Source: CBDCKN01 sp965219035 (GTDB taxonomy: Bacteria; Gemmatimonadota; Gemmatimonadetes; Longimicrobiales; Gaopeijiaceae). From it: a stretch of 64,000 bases of DNA. The DNA is taken from positions 372,001 to 436,000 of the forward strand of contig CBDCMR010000004.1 in the NCBI GenBank assembly GCA_965219035.1, in the 5' to 3' direction. Each line of letters begins with the position of its first letter. Positions within the stretch are counted from its first letter, which is position 1. The position numbers and the translations under genes were made by a program. Shown here one piece after another: positions 43,836-52,756 of this stretch. The notes below the pieces were generated by a model. It was not told where the DNA came from. It saw only the letters and a list, made by a program, of their open reading frames with translations, and ran no database searches.

Positions 43836-45163
43836 GTGAGCGGTAAAGGACCTGGGTAACAGTTAAGTCAAGAGACCTGAGTAACAGTTCTCCGTCCTTT
43901 GCAAGTGCCTCCAGTTCGTCTCTTCCCTCGTCCGAGGGAGTCGAAGATGAGGCGTTTGGGTTCAACAAAGCGTCCTAGCCAGATGGGTCCGAAGTAGACC
44001 TCAAAGAGACCGTGGTCAATCTCTTCCAGTCCGACTTCATGCCCAGCGAAGAGTCGGCCGACGGGCACACGGTCCCCGTACCAGCGGATGCCACCGTTCG
44101 TGCTGACGAGCCGGGTCTCGAAGTGGCCCGGATACGTGACCGGGTCGAGTTGCTTCGGGAAGGGTCGAGGTGAGGGTCGGTAGAGATTGGAGGGCACAGC
44201 ACCGTCCAACGCCTCGTGAGGCCGGACTTCGTTGTAGAGCTTCCTGAATCTTCGAAACGCTTGCTGCTGGGTCCGCATGTTGGAGCTCGGAGGTCGGGTG
44301 GTACGCCTCTTTAGCACCAGGTGCATGTTCTCGTGCTTGCCGTTCTGCTGAGGGCAGCCAGGCTCGATGAGCTCAGGCAGAATGCCCACCTGAATGAACC
44401 ACACGGACAGCCGAGAGAGACGGCCTAGTGCGTTCGAAGCGAAGGGAGTGCCGTTGTCCGTACGGATCCGTTCGGGTAGACCGTGTTGGCGAAATAGCCG
44501 CGTGAACACTGGGATCACGCCGTCGATTGTCACGTCCGGACGACCCCAACACTCCAGTACGAACCTCGAATGCATGTCCTGCACAGTAAGCGGGTAGCAC
44601 AGCTCACCGTCACCCATCGGGAACTCGCCCTTGAAGTCGGCCGTCCACGTCCCGTTCGGTTCAGATGCGTTGGTATCGGGTCGACCCGGGTGCCAGCGGC
44701 GCACCCTTCGCCGACGCCTCGGCACCAGGTCGTGACGCACCAGGATGTTGTGCATCGTCTGTCGTGAGGGCAGTGCTAGCTCCGGCCGATGCGTCTGCAG
44801 GTACCACCGGATCTTCTTCGGCCCGAAGTCGTCATACTTGCGTCTAACCTCGAGGATCGTCTCGACCACCTCACTAGGCGTAGCCCATGGGCAATGCCCG
44901 GGTCGACTCGCTCGATTCTCCAGACCTGCTGGCCCGGCTCGCCGCCATCGATCCATCCACTTGTAGCCCGTCTTGCGACTAATCCCGTATCGATCGCACA
45001 CCGCAGCAAAGCTCCGAAGACTGCGATGGGCTTCTTCGATAAACCGCGTTCTCTCTTCCATGACATGAGTCTCCTCGAACGGCATCGGCCTCCTCCTTTC
45101 AGAGGTGCCGACTGTAACCCATGTCCCTTTACTTAAGTGTGTACCATGTCTCTTTACCGGACC
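43836..45163 (-). mobile_element. IS481-like element, copy 1 (in symporter)
   Basis: 1,328 bp. Left end GTGAGCGGTAAAGGACCTGG, right end complement GGTCCGGTAAAGAGACATGG; subterminal GGTAAAG blocks repeat in inverted orientation, with secondary copies near 43875 and 45120. 2-bp duplication CG at 43834-43835 and 45164-45165. Nearly identical to 51356..52683. Confidence 0.9.
43868..45085 (-). CDS. IS481-family transposase (copy 1)
   Basis: 405 residues, start behind GGAGGAGG. N-terminal HTH (LRSFAAVCDRYGISRKTGYK) and linker (RASRPGHCPWATP), rve core with Asp in TWTADFKGEF, Asp in RIRTDNGTPFAS and Glu in CPQQNGKHENMHLVLK, then LYNEVRPHEALDGAVPSNLY. This is the longer IS481 subgroup, distinct from the 355-residue transposase at 39202. 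Intact. Confidence 0.9.
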   Translation of the reverse strand: MPFEETHVMEERTRFIEEAHRSLRSFAAVCDRYGISRKTGYKWMDRWRRAGPAGLENRASRPGHCPWATPSEVVETILEVRRKYDDFGPKKIRWYLQTHRPELALPSRQTMHNILVRHDLVPRRRRRVRRWHPGRPDTNASEPNGTWTADFKGEFPMGDGELCYPLTVQDMHSRFVLECWGRPDVTIDGVIPVFTRLFRQHGLPERIRTDNGTPFASNALGRLSRLSVWFIQVGILPELIEPGCPQQNGKHENMHLVLKRRTTRPPSSNMRTQQQAFRRFRKLYNEVRPHEALDGAVPSNLYRPSPRPFPKQLDPVTYPGHFETRLVSTNGGIRWYGDRVPVGRLFAGHEVGLEEIDHGLFEVYFGPIWLGRFVEPKRLIFDSLGRGKRRTGGTCKGRRTVTQVS

Positions 45164-45165
45164 CG

Positions 45166-45597
45166 GTCGATGTCTATCAGCCGTTCAGGCCCGACACCGC
45201 CGGGGAGGTCCTTCTACGGGTGAGCCGTAAAGCCACCTTCATCTTCGGAGCAGTAGCGACGGTAGTGGCCGCCTACGTTTCGGCCCATCCGGTCCCCCTG
45301 ATCAGCTTGATCGCCGGCGTCGCATGGGGTGGAATGGCTTCGACGCTCTTCGCGCCGCTCTTTTTCGGTCTCTTCTGGCGTAGGGCGACTCGACAGGGCG
45401 CCTTGGCGAGCGCCGTCGGAGGGCTGACGTTCTCGATCGCCGCTTTGGCCCTCAAGCGCGCCGGACTGATGACCATTCACGAGATCTATCCGGGCGTGAT
45501 CGCCTCGCTGACGCTCATCGTCGCGGTGTCCCTGGCCACGAGGGGCAACTCGGGGTCCACGCTCGCGCGATTCTTCCCGGAGTCGGCAGCGGCCTGA
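45166..45597 (+). pseudogene. Sodium/solute symporter (SSS), 3' part
   Basis: Continues the symporter from DVYQPFRPDTAGEVLLRVSR through three more helices (ATVVAAYVSAHPVPLISLIA, FAPLFFGLFWRRATRQGALA, IYPGVIASLTLIVAVSLAT) to the stop at 45597. WRRAT..GALAS is a typical late SSS motif. No own start. Confidence 0.85.
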
Positions 45598-45788
45598 AGC
45601 TTCTTGCGGGGTGCGCGTGCGGTCCTGCCAATCGCTGATGACAACGCGCCAGCGGAAACCGGAGAGGCCGCGCGCGAGAAACTCGTGTACCCGGTCGATG
45701 GCAGACATGGCCATCCGTTTTCTGATTCCGGGCGGAAGATGTCAGATTGTAATCCGCGACGCACCCCTCTATCATCGCGTCCAGATGA
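45598..45788. other. Intergenic, possible minus-strand gene start
   Basis: On the minus strand from about 45714: MAMSAIDRVHEFLARGLSGF then RWRVVISDWQDRTRTPQEA reads like a protein N-terminus, but it runs into the symporter 3' end. No call made. Confidence 0.2.
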
Positions 45789-45834
45789 GCAAGCCGTTAA
45801 CGGCTCTCTAAACCACGAGGGCGCTCCGGCCTAA
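45789..45834. repeat. Dispersed repeat R1, copy c (left part)
   Basis: GCAAGCCGTTAACG, CTCTAA and CGCTCCGGCCTA in the same order as 2075..2120. Ends about 75 bp before the thioredoxin-fold gene. Confidence 0.55.
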
Positions 45835-45911
45835 CGACCTCGGCTCCCTCGCTCGACGCGCGACCGACTACGAGCTGAACTGGAGGGGGCTGCCGTGCAG
45901 TTGGAGGAATG

Positions 45912-47354
45912 ATGAACATATCCGCCCGACAATTCGCCGTCACAATACTCCCGCTGATCGCCATCGCTGTTCCGAGCGAAGCGCGTGCACAGAGCTCCAT
46001 GCCGTCGCACGGCTTCAAGGTGGGCAGACCGTTCCCCACACTGTCGCTCCCGTCCCTCGACGACGGGCGGCCCGCGTCTATCGCCGACTTCCGCGGTCAG
46101 AAGGTCATCCTGCACATCTTTGCATCTTGGTGAGCAGGCTGTAGGCGACACGTGCCCGGGTGGCACAACGCGACCGAGAGCCTCCAGGACGTCGGCAGCG
46201 TTCAGATGGTCGGAATCATCCAGGAGCAGCACCCCGACCGGGCCCGCCTCTTCATGCAGTGGAAGCAGATGGGATGGCCCATCTTTGTCGACTCGTACGA
46301 TCTGCTGGGGGCGCCCTACGTGCCGATCTCCCTTGCAATTGACGAGAGTGGGGTAATCCGGAAGATCCTCCCAGCGATGCAGGAGGACGGCAGCATCACC
46401 GAGGACTTTCTGGAGGAGAGCTTTGGCTCCGCACGGGACGAGCCGTCGGCACCCACTCCTCCGCCGGACGTGGCTGCCCTCTATGCGCGGGCACAGTCCG
46501 AGGGCAGCGCGGAGGCGTGGAAGGCCTATGGCGACGCGATCGCCGTGTGGGGCGGGGCCGGCCGAGTGGACCAGGCTATCGACGCATACGAGCGCGTGGT
46601 GAGCGAACGGCCTGAAGACGGCATGGCGCACTTCCGCCTGGGCGTCGCCTACCGTATGCGCTACGACTCGGACGGACAGCGCGACGACGACTTCCAGAAG
46701 GCCGTCGACGAGTGGTCCGCCGCGCTTGAGATCGATCCCAACCAGTACATCTGGCGCAGACGCATCCAGCAGTACGGGCCCAGGCTCGACAAGCCCTACC
46801 CCTTCTACGACTGGGTCGTCACGGCCCGCGAGGATATCCGGGCCTGGGGCGAAGAGCCTGCTCCACTTGCCATTGAGCCTCGCGGCTCCGAGTTTGCCAG
46901 CCCAGCACGGGATTTCGTCGCCAGCCTGGACGCTCCCCCAGAGCCCGACCCTCTGGGTCGGGTGCTTCGGGACGAGGACCAGTTCATCGAAGTCGAGGCC
47001 GTCGCGGTCCCGGCCGGGATCGCTCCCGGGGACGTCACGCGGCTGCACTTCTCGTTCCGACCGATCCAGCGCACAGAAGCGCACTGGAACAACGAGGCCG
47101 AGGAGATGGTCCTCTGGCTCGATCCGCCCGAGGGATGGGAAGTCGAGACCAGGATGTTCAGCTATCTGCTCCCTCCCGAGGTGGTATCACTGGAGACCCG
47201 CGTGATCGAGGCTGAGATCCGTGCGCCCCAGGAGCTCGGCCCAGGCCCGATCACCATACCGGGATACGCCCTCTACTACGTCTGCGAGGACGTGAACGGG
47301 ATCTGCATGTACAGGCGTCAGGATCTGGAGGTGGAAGTGCGGCCCAGGAGGTAG
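45912..47354 (+). CDS. Thioredoxin-fold selenoprotein (UxxC), redoxin + TPR + DsbD-like
   Basis: 480 residues if the in-frame TGA at 46131 is read as selenocysteine. Start ATG 45912 (ATG 45909 also possible) behind TTGGAGGA. Signal peptide ending ARAQ; redoxin-like start GFKVGRPFPTLSLPSLDDGR, then KVILHIFASW-Sec-AGCRRHV: the TGA sits exactly at the first Cys of a CxxC active site. The frame then stays open for 406 codons with healthy protein: VQMVGIIQEQHPDRARLFMQ, FVDSYDLLGAPYVPISLAID (cis-Pro loop), a TPR-like region (about 215-265), and a beta-rich C-terminal domain with YALYYVCEDVNGICMYRR resembling DsbD/DsbC-corrector domains. Predicted periplasmic thiol/selenol oxidoreductase. Alternative: nonsense mutation of Cys, but the absence of other decay argues against. 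Confidence 0.75.
46131..46171 (+). promoter_or_regulatory. Candidate bacterial SECIS element
   Basis: Directly after the TGA. Apical hairpin GTGCC-CGGGT-GGCAC (46152..46166), a perfect 5-bp stem with a 5-base loop holding GGGU, then a small internal loop closed by GCG/CGC (46145-46147 with 46169-46171). Loop begins 23 nt after the UGA, within the spacing known for SelB-dependent bacterial SECIS elements, and has G residues where SelB needs them. Structure drawn by eye. Confidence 0.65.
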
Positions 47355-47540
47355 GCTGCTACCTCGAGTCCTGTACGCGCAGGCCACCTCATTGGACCGC
47401 CCCTTCCTTTGCACGACAGTTGCATTACGGATACGGGAACAGCCGCCGTCCGAGGCGGGCGTTCTTCTACTGCCCGCATTCGCTTTCGGCCGGGGTCACG
47501 GTCATCTTAAAGGATTAAGGTGACGACTGGAGGTTCAAAG
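47355..47540. other. Upstream region of the second Sel1 gene
   Basis: No copy of block P is found here, unlike the paralogue at 4394. GGAGG at 47529-47533 is the ribosome-binding site. Nothing else recognised. Confidence 0.4.
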
Positions 47541-48890
47541 ATGACAGGTCGCATAGGCGTACCCGGTGGGTTGGAGCTCGGCATGCTTGGAATGGTCCTC
47601 TGCGCCCCACATCCCGGTTCGAGCCAAGACATGCAGCAAACCTCTTGCTCGGATATCAGCGTGTTGAGCTCGGTGGAAATCCTGCTCTCGTGTGCCACCA
47701 CCGGGGACGAGCTCGCTCAGTTCAGTCTCGGGCTGATGTACGATTCCGGTTTGGGGGTGCCCGAAGACGATGTCGAAGCCGTTCGCTGGTACCGATTAGC
47801 GGCAGAGCAAGGCGACGCTGGGGCTCAAAACAACCTCGGATTCCACTACGCAAACGGTGAAGGCGTTTCCGAAGACGATGCCGAAGCAGTTCGCTGGTAC
47901 CGATTAGCGGCAGAGCAAGGCGACGCTAGGGCTCAAAACAACCTCGGATTCCAATACGCAAAAGGTTATGGCATCCCCGAAGACGATGCCGAGGCCGTTC
48001 GCTGGTATCGATCAGCGGCAGAGCAGGGCGACGCTATGGCTCAGTACAACCTCGGACTCCACTACGCAAACGGTTATGGCGTTTCCGAAGACGATGTCGC
48101 AGCAGTTCGCTGGTTCGGATTAGCGGCAGAGCAAGGCAACGCTATGGCTCAGTACAACCTCGCGGCCATGTACGACTACGGTCGGGGTGTTCCCGAAGAC
48201 GATGCCGAGGTCGTTCGCTGGTATCGGCTGGCCGCTGAGCAAGGGCATGCCACGGCTCAAAACAACCTCGGACTCATGTACGCTAGCGGAGAGGGCGTTC
48301 CCGAGGATTATGCTGAGGCAGTTCGGTGGCTTCAGCTGGCCGCTGGGCAAGGCTATGCTCGGGCTCAATACAACCTCGGGAACATGTACGCCCACGGGGA
48401 GGGCGTTCCCGAGGATGATGCCGAGGCAGTCCGTTGGTATCGGTTGGCCGCTGAGCAAGGGCTTGCGGGGGCTCAATACAACCTCGGGCTCATGTACGCC
48501 AACGGGGAGGGTGTTCCCGAGGACTATGCGGAGGAAGTTCGGTGGCTTCGGCTGGCCGCTGAGCAAGGCTATGCTCGGGCTCAATACAACCTCGGGAACA
48601 TGTACGCCAACGGTGCAGGAGTGCCCGAGGATGATGCTGAGGCAGTCCGTTGGCTTCGGCTGGCTGCTGAGCAAGGGCTTGCTCGGGCTCAATACAACCT
48701 CGGGAACATGTACGCCAACGGGAAGGGCGTTCCCGAGGACTATGTCCTTGCGTATAAGTGGTACAACCTCTCCGCCCAAGGAAATGAGCTTGCGCAGAAG
48801 AACAAAGAGATAATCGTGCAGCGGATGACCCGCGTGCAGATCGCCGAGGCCCAGAGGCTTTCCCGCGAGTGGCTCGAACAGCATCGCTGA
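47541..48890 (+). CDS. Secreted Sel1-repeat protein (paralogue of 4394)
   Basis: 449 residues from ATG 47541 with CTGGAGG seven bases upstream. Signal-like segment (GLELGMLGMVLCAPHPGSSQ) closely matches the gene at 4394. Ten tandem 36-residue Sel1 repeats (consensus AQYNLGNMYANGEGVPEDDA then EAVRW.RLAAEQG), against seven in the paralogue, and the same C-terminal tail (QIAEAQRLSREWLEQHR). Adjacent repeats are nearly identical in DNA, so repeat number probably varies between strains. Likely an exported scaffold for protein-protein contact. Confidence 0.87.
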   Translation: MTGRIGVPGGLELGMLGMVLCAPHPGSSQDMQQTSCSDISVLSSVEILLSCATTGDELAQFSLGLMYDSGLGVPEDDVEAVRWYRLAAEQGDAGAQNNLGFHYANGEGVSEDDAEAVRWYRLAAEQGDARAQNNLGFQYAKGYGIPEDDAEAVRWYRSAAEQGDAMAQYNLGLHYANGYGVSEDDVAAVRWFGLAAEQGNAMAQYNLAAMYDYGRGVPEDDAEVVRWYRLAAEQGHATAQNNLGLMYASGEGVPEDYAEAVRWLQLAAGQGYARAQYNLGNMYAHGEGVPEDDAEAVRWYRLAAEQGLAGAQYNLGLMYANGEGVPEDYAEEVRWLRLAAEQGYARAQYNLGNMYANGAGVPEDDAEAVRWLRLAAEQGLARAQYNLGNMYANGKGVPEDYVLAYKWYNLSAQGNELAQKNKEIIVQRMTRVQIAEAQRLSREWLEQHR

Positions 48891-48926
48891 GTCTAGAACC
48901 CTAAGGTAGCGCAAGCATCTCCATTT

Positions 48927-48974
48927 CTAGCTTCCCAAGCTGCGGGTCGCCGGTTCGAGTCCGGTCGCACGCTC
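48927..48974 (+). tRNA. tRNA-Gly(CCC) 3' fragment (candidate att site)
   Basis: Anticodon stem-loop AGCTTCCCAAGCT, variable region, T-arm CCGG-TTCGAGT-CCGG and the 3' acceptor strand CGCACGC are present, but no 5' acceptor or D-arm precedes them (the upstream bases cannot pair). About 48 of 74 nt. Such 3' halves are left when an integrative element enters or leaves a tRNA gene. Not a working tRNA. Confidence 0.6.
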
Positions 48975-49100
48975 TCGGTAAGTTAAGTCCCGGCATCAAG
49001 TTAAGGGTGCCGGCTCTTTCCTTCACCGAGCTTCTCGACCGGTAGGCATCATTAGCCGGCACGGTCCTCGGCCGAGCCAGAAAGGTGAGGGAGGGTATCT

Positions 49101-49290
49101 ATGCCCAAGTGGATATTTGAGCCAGGTCATACCGTAGCGGAGTTCCGCGCGCGGCACATGATAGTCACCTACGTCGTGGCACCTTCAAGAACGTGCGCGG
49201 CACGCTCGACTTCGATCCGGCCAACCCAAAACTGTCATCCGTAGAGGCAGTCATCGATACGGCAGAGATCTGAACAGGCGAGCCCGAGCT
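49101..49290 (+). pseudogene. YceI-family protein, frameshifted with TGA
   Basis: Starts MPKWIFEPGHTVAEFRARHM then MIVTYV; after a one-base shift at about 49177 it continues FKNVRGTLDFDPANPKLSSV and EAVIDTAEI, where TGA replaces the usual aromatic codon before TGEPE. This is the first half of a YceI lipocalin-like polyisoprenoid-binding protein. Similarity is lost by 49290. Non-functional. Confidence 0.65.
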
Positions 49291-49419
49291 TCCTACGGAC
49301 CGGCGTGGCCGTCGTGTTGTGCTTCATCGACGCGGTGATCTATCGCTTCGACGGGTTGACGAGGGTAGACTTCGGGCAGCAGCGACCCTCATGCTCAGAC
49401 GATCACAAGGAGGGCATCC

Positions 49420-49845
49420 ATGTGGGTAGGGCGACTCGTGGACCTCATCGAGGACCATGCGGATGAGTTGACCGATCGGCTCGTACGTAGGGTGCGTGAA
49501 GATCCGCGGACGACCGGTTACCGCCAATTAGATGATGAAGAGCTGGGAGAGAGGGCCCGCGAAGTCTACTCCCACCTCGGGCGATGGCTCGGAGAGACCT
49601 CCGAGAGTGCCGTCGAGAGCGAGTACTTTCGTCTCGGCAAGATCAGGCGTGCGGAGGGGATACCGCTCTCCGAGGTGGTCATGGCGCTCCTCTTGGTCCG
49701 TCGCAATCTGTGGGAGTTCGTCGAATCTCGGGGTGCAGACACCAGCCTTGAGCTCCGACAGGAGCTCGACCTCGAGCTGCTCGTGGTCCGTTTCTTCGAC
49801 CGGGCCATTTTCCAAACGGTACGGGGGTATGAGTCCGGGGGCTGA
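49420..49845 (+). CDS. RsbR N-terminal-like (globin-fold) regulator
   Basis: 141 residues from ATG 49420 behind AAGGAGGG. All-helical, with DLIEDHADELTDRLVRRVRE, REVYSHLGRWLGETSESAVE, YFRLGKIRRAEGIPLSEVVM, ALLLVRRNLWEFVESRGA and LELLVVRFFDRAIFQTVRGY. This pattern matches the sensory N-terminal domain of RsbR-type stressosome proteins and of some histidine kinases, here alone without a STAS or kinase domain. Either a free-standing sensor or the N-terminal part of a larger protein cut by IS3 copy C, whose end lies 11 bp after the stop. Confidence 0.6.
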   Translation: MWVGRLVDLIEDHADELTDRLVRRVREDPRTTGYRQLDDEELGERAREVYSHLGRWLGETSESAVESEYFRLGKIRRAEGIPLSEVVMALLLVRRNLWEFVESRGADTSLELRQELDLELLVVRFFDRAIFQTVRGYESGG

Positions 49846-49928
49846 CGGCGCGTCCCCCTCTCTGCCAACTTAGGTGAGACACGGAACGAGTAAAGAATTA
49901 GAGTAGGGCGAAGGCAGAGAAACCGAGG

Positions 49929-50381
49929 ATGCTGGGACACCGAGAGAGAATGGAAGAGAATGGAATCGCCCCACTAACCTGGGAGGGTAAGCGAAGCGCG
50001 GCAGCTGCTCCGGACGCGGAGGTGGTAGATAAGCCGACGCGCCGACGGTTTAGTCCGTCGTACAAGCTGCGGGTCGTCGAAGAAGCGGACCGGTGCACGG
50101 AGCCGGGAGAGGTAGGGCGACTCCTGCGACGGGAGGGCTTGTACTCGTCGCACCTGACGACATGGCGCAAGGCGGTGCGGAGTGGGTCGCTGAGAGTGCT
50201 GTCGAAGAGACGAGGTCGAAAGCCGAGCGAACGGAATCCGCTGGAGGGGAAAGTGCGCAAGCTGGAGCGCGAGAACACTCGCCTGGAGAAGGAACTCGAG
50301 AAGGCGCGCCTGATCATCGACGTCCAGGGAAAAGTTGCAGGGCTGCTGGGATTGAGCCTCGAGGACGGGACGAACTCGTGA
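49929..50381 (+). CDS. IS3 transposase OrfA (copy C)
   Basis: 150 residues identical to copies A and B. Unaffected by the nested element. Confidence 0.85.
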   Translation: MLGHRERMEENGIAPLTWEGKRSAAAAPDAEVVDKPTRRRFSPSYKLRVVEEADRCTEPGEVGRLLRREGLYSSHLTTWRKAVRSGSLRVLSKRRGRKPSERNPLEGKVRKLERENTRLEKELEKARLIIDVQGKVAGLLGLSLEDGTNS

Positions 50382-51379
50382 AGGCGGCCGAGGCGCTGGC
50401 CACGTACGTAGGGGTAAAGCCCGCGTGCGATGCGCTCAGGGTCGCCCGAGCCACGTTCTATCGTCGTCGGAGGCCATCGACCGGGCATCAGCAGCCCCGC
50501 CCGACCTCAGCCCGTGCCTTGAGCGAGAAGGAACGAGACAAGGTCTTCGACACGCTGTGTTCGGAGCGATTCGTGGACCGGTCCCCGGCCGAGGTTGTGG
50601 CGACCCTGCTCGACGAAGACGTCTACCTGTGCAGCGAACGTACGATGTATCGCGTTCTGGCCTCCCAAGTGCCAGTTCGAGAGCGCCGAGCGCAGCGGAG
50701 TCATCCCGAATACCAGAAACCCGAGTTGATGGCGACGGGCCCGGGCCAGGTCTGGTCCTGGGATATCACACGGCTGCTGGGGCCGAGGAAGTGGAGCTAC
50801 TTCTACCTCTACGTCATCATGAACATCTTCAGCCGCTACATCGTGGGATGGATGGTGGCGGATCGGGAGAGCTCGGCCTTGGCCGGGCGCCTGATCCAGC
50901 AGAGTTGCCTGAAGCATGGCGTCCAGCCCCAGGTCCTGACCTTGCACTCGGATCGAGGAGCTCCGATGACGAGCCAATGCACGGCTCAGCTCCTCGCCGA
51001 TCTCGGGGTGACCCGCTCGCTGAGCCGACCTCAGGTGTCGGATGACAATCCGTTCTCCGAGGCCCAGTTCAAGACCTTGAAGTACCATCCCTCGTTTCCT
51101 GGACGGTTCGAGGATCAGGGCCAGGCCAAAATGTTCTGTCGCTCGTTCTTCCGCTGGTACAATGCCGAGCACCGCCATGGCGGCATCTCGATGCTGACCC
51201 CCGAACAGGTCCACTTCGGTCACGCCGATCAGGTCATCGCCGGCAGGGAGGCCGTGCTACGCGAGGCCTGGGCCGCTCATCCCGACCGCTTCGTCTCCGG
51301 TGAGCCGAAGCCCAAACCGCTCCCGGAGGCCGTCTGGATCAATCCTCCAACCCCCGTGAGCGGTAAAGGACCTGGGTAA
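50378..51379 (+). pseudogene. IS3 transposase OrfB (copy C), C-terminus replaced
   Basis: Same DDE protein as copies A and B up to INPPTP, then VSGKGPG from the nested element and a stop, replacing the last ten residues. The catalytic core (all three acidic residues) is complete, so activity may persist. One further change, MNIF for MDIF, distinguishes this copy. Confidence 0.8.
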
Positions 51380-52683
51380 CAGTTAAGTCAAGAGACCTGA
51401 GTAACAGTTCTCCGTCCTTTGCAAGTGCCTCCAGTTCGTCTCTTCCCTCGTCCGAGGGAGTCGAAGATGAGGCGTTTGGGTTCAACAAAGCGTCCTAGCC
51501 AGATGGGTCCGAAGTAGACCTCAAAGAGACCGTGGTCAATCTCTTCCAGTCCGACTTCATGCCCAGCGAAGAATCGGCCGACGGGCACACGGTCCCCGTA
51601 CCAGCGGATGCCACCGTTCGTGCTGACGAGCCGGGTCTCGAAGTGGCCCGGATACGTGACCGGGTCGAGTTGCTTCGGGAAGGGTCGAGGTGAGGGTCGG
51701 TAGAGATTGGAGGGCACGGCACCGTCCAACGCCTCGTGAGGCCGGACTTCGTTGTAGAGCTTCCTGAATCTTCGAAACGCTTGCTGCTGGGTCCGCATGT
51801 TGGAGCTCGGAGGTCGGGTGGTACGCCTCTTTAGCACCAGGTGCATGTTCTCGTGCTTGCCGTTCTGCTGAGGGCAGCCAGGCTCGATGAGCTCAGGCAG
51901 AATGCCCACCTGAATGAACCACACGGACAGCCGAGAGAGACGGCCTAGTGCGTTCGAAGCGAAGGGAGTGCCGTTGTCCGTACGGATCCGTTCGGGTAGA
52001 CCGTGTTGGCGAAATAGCCGCGTGAACACTGGGATCACGCCGTCGATTGTCACGTCCGGACGACCCCAACACTCCAGTACGAACCTCGAATGCATGTCCT
52101 GCACAGTAAGCGGGTAGCACAGCTCACCGTCACCCATCGGGAACTCGCCCTTGAAGTCGGCCGTCCACGTCCCGTTCGGTTCAGATGCGTTGGTATCGGG
52201 TCGACCCGGGTGCCAGCGGCGCACCCTTCGCCGACGCCTCGGCACCAGGTCGTGACGCACCAGGATGTTGTGCATCGTCTGTCGTGAGGGCAGTGCTAGC
52301 TCCGGCCGATGCGTCTGCAGGTACCACCGGATCTTCTTCGGCCCGAAGTCGTCATACTTGCGTCTAACCTCGAGGATCGTCTCGACCACCTCACTAGGCG
52401 TAGCCCATGGGCAATGCCCGGGTCGACTCGCTCGATTCTCCAGACCTGCTGGCCCGGCTCGCCGCCATCGATCCATCCACTTGTAGCCTGTCTTGCGACT
52501 AATCCCGTATCGATCGCACACCGCAGCAAAGCTCCGAAGACTGCGATGGGCTTCTTCGATAAACCGCGTTCTCTCTTCCATGACATGAGTCTCCTCGAAC
52601 GGCATCGGCCTCCTCCTTTCAGAGGTGCCGACTGTAACCCATGTCCCTTTACTTAAGTGTGTACCATGTCTCTTTACCGGACC
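51356..52683 (-). mobile_element. IS481-like element, copy 2 (nested in IS3 copy C)
   Basis: 1,328 bp, nearly identical to 43836..45163. 2-bp duplication CC at 51354-51355 and 52684-52685. Target is the C-rich end of IS3 orfB. Confidence 0.92.
51388..52605 (-). CDS. IS481-family transposase (copy 2)
   Basis: 405 residues, same protein as at 43868 except VGRFFAGHE for VGRLFAGHE. Full DDE motif set. Intact. Confidence 0.9.
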   Translation of the reverse strand: MPFEETHVMEERTRFIEEAHRSLRSFAAVCDRYGISRKTGYKWMDRWRRAGPAGLENRASRPGHCPWATPSEVVETILEVRRKYDDFGPKKIRWYLQTHRPELALPSRQTMHNILVRHDLVPRRRRRVRRWHPGRPDTNASEPNGTWTADFKGEFPMGDGELCYPLTVQDMHSRFVLECWGRPDVTIDGVIPVFTRLFRQHGLPERIRTDNGTPFASNALGRLSRLSVWFIQVGILPELIEPGCPQQNGKHENMHLVLKRRTTRPPSSNMRTQQQAFRRFRKLYNEVRPHEALDGAVPSNLYRPSPRPFPKQLDPVTYPGHFETRLVSTNGGIRWYGDRVPVGRFFAGHEVGLEEIDHGLFEVYFGPIWLGRFVEPKRLIFDSLGRGKRRTGGTCKGRRTVTQVS

Positions 52684-52756
52684 CCTCCCTCACGACACAG
52701 GAGATTGCTCTCTAATTAATTCCCAAGAGTGTCTCACTGGCGTTGACAGGCTCCGC

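Larger units (their letters stand above)
49856..52756 (+). mobile_element. IS3-family element, copy C, carrying a nested IS
   Basis: Both IS3 ends present at an offset of 47,516 bp from copy A, but interrupted at 51356..52683 by an IS481-like element. Total 2,901 bp equals 1,571 + 1,328 + a 2-bp duplication exactly, showing a clean nested insertion with no other change. Confidence 0.92.

Noticed and set aside
45789..45834. GTTAAC…CCTAAC in repeat R1 as an integron attC site
   Set aside because: Core sites are in the wrong order and orientation, no paired inner boxes, no integron integrase in the window.
47700..48740. Regular ~108-bp DNA repeats as a CRISPR array
   Set aside because: Repeats are in-frame 36-codon Sel1 units with no unique spacers and no cas genes.
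49236..49280. In-frame TGA in the YceI-like gene as a second selenocysteine
   Set aside because: The TGA replaces an aromatic residue and not a Cys, a frameshift lies upstream, no hairpin of the right kind follows, and the rest of the gene is missing. Ordinary decay.
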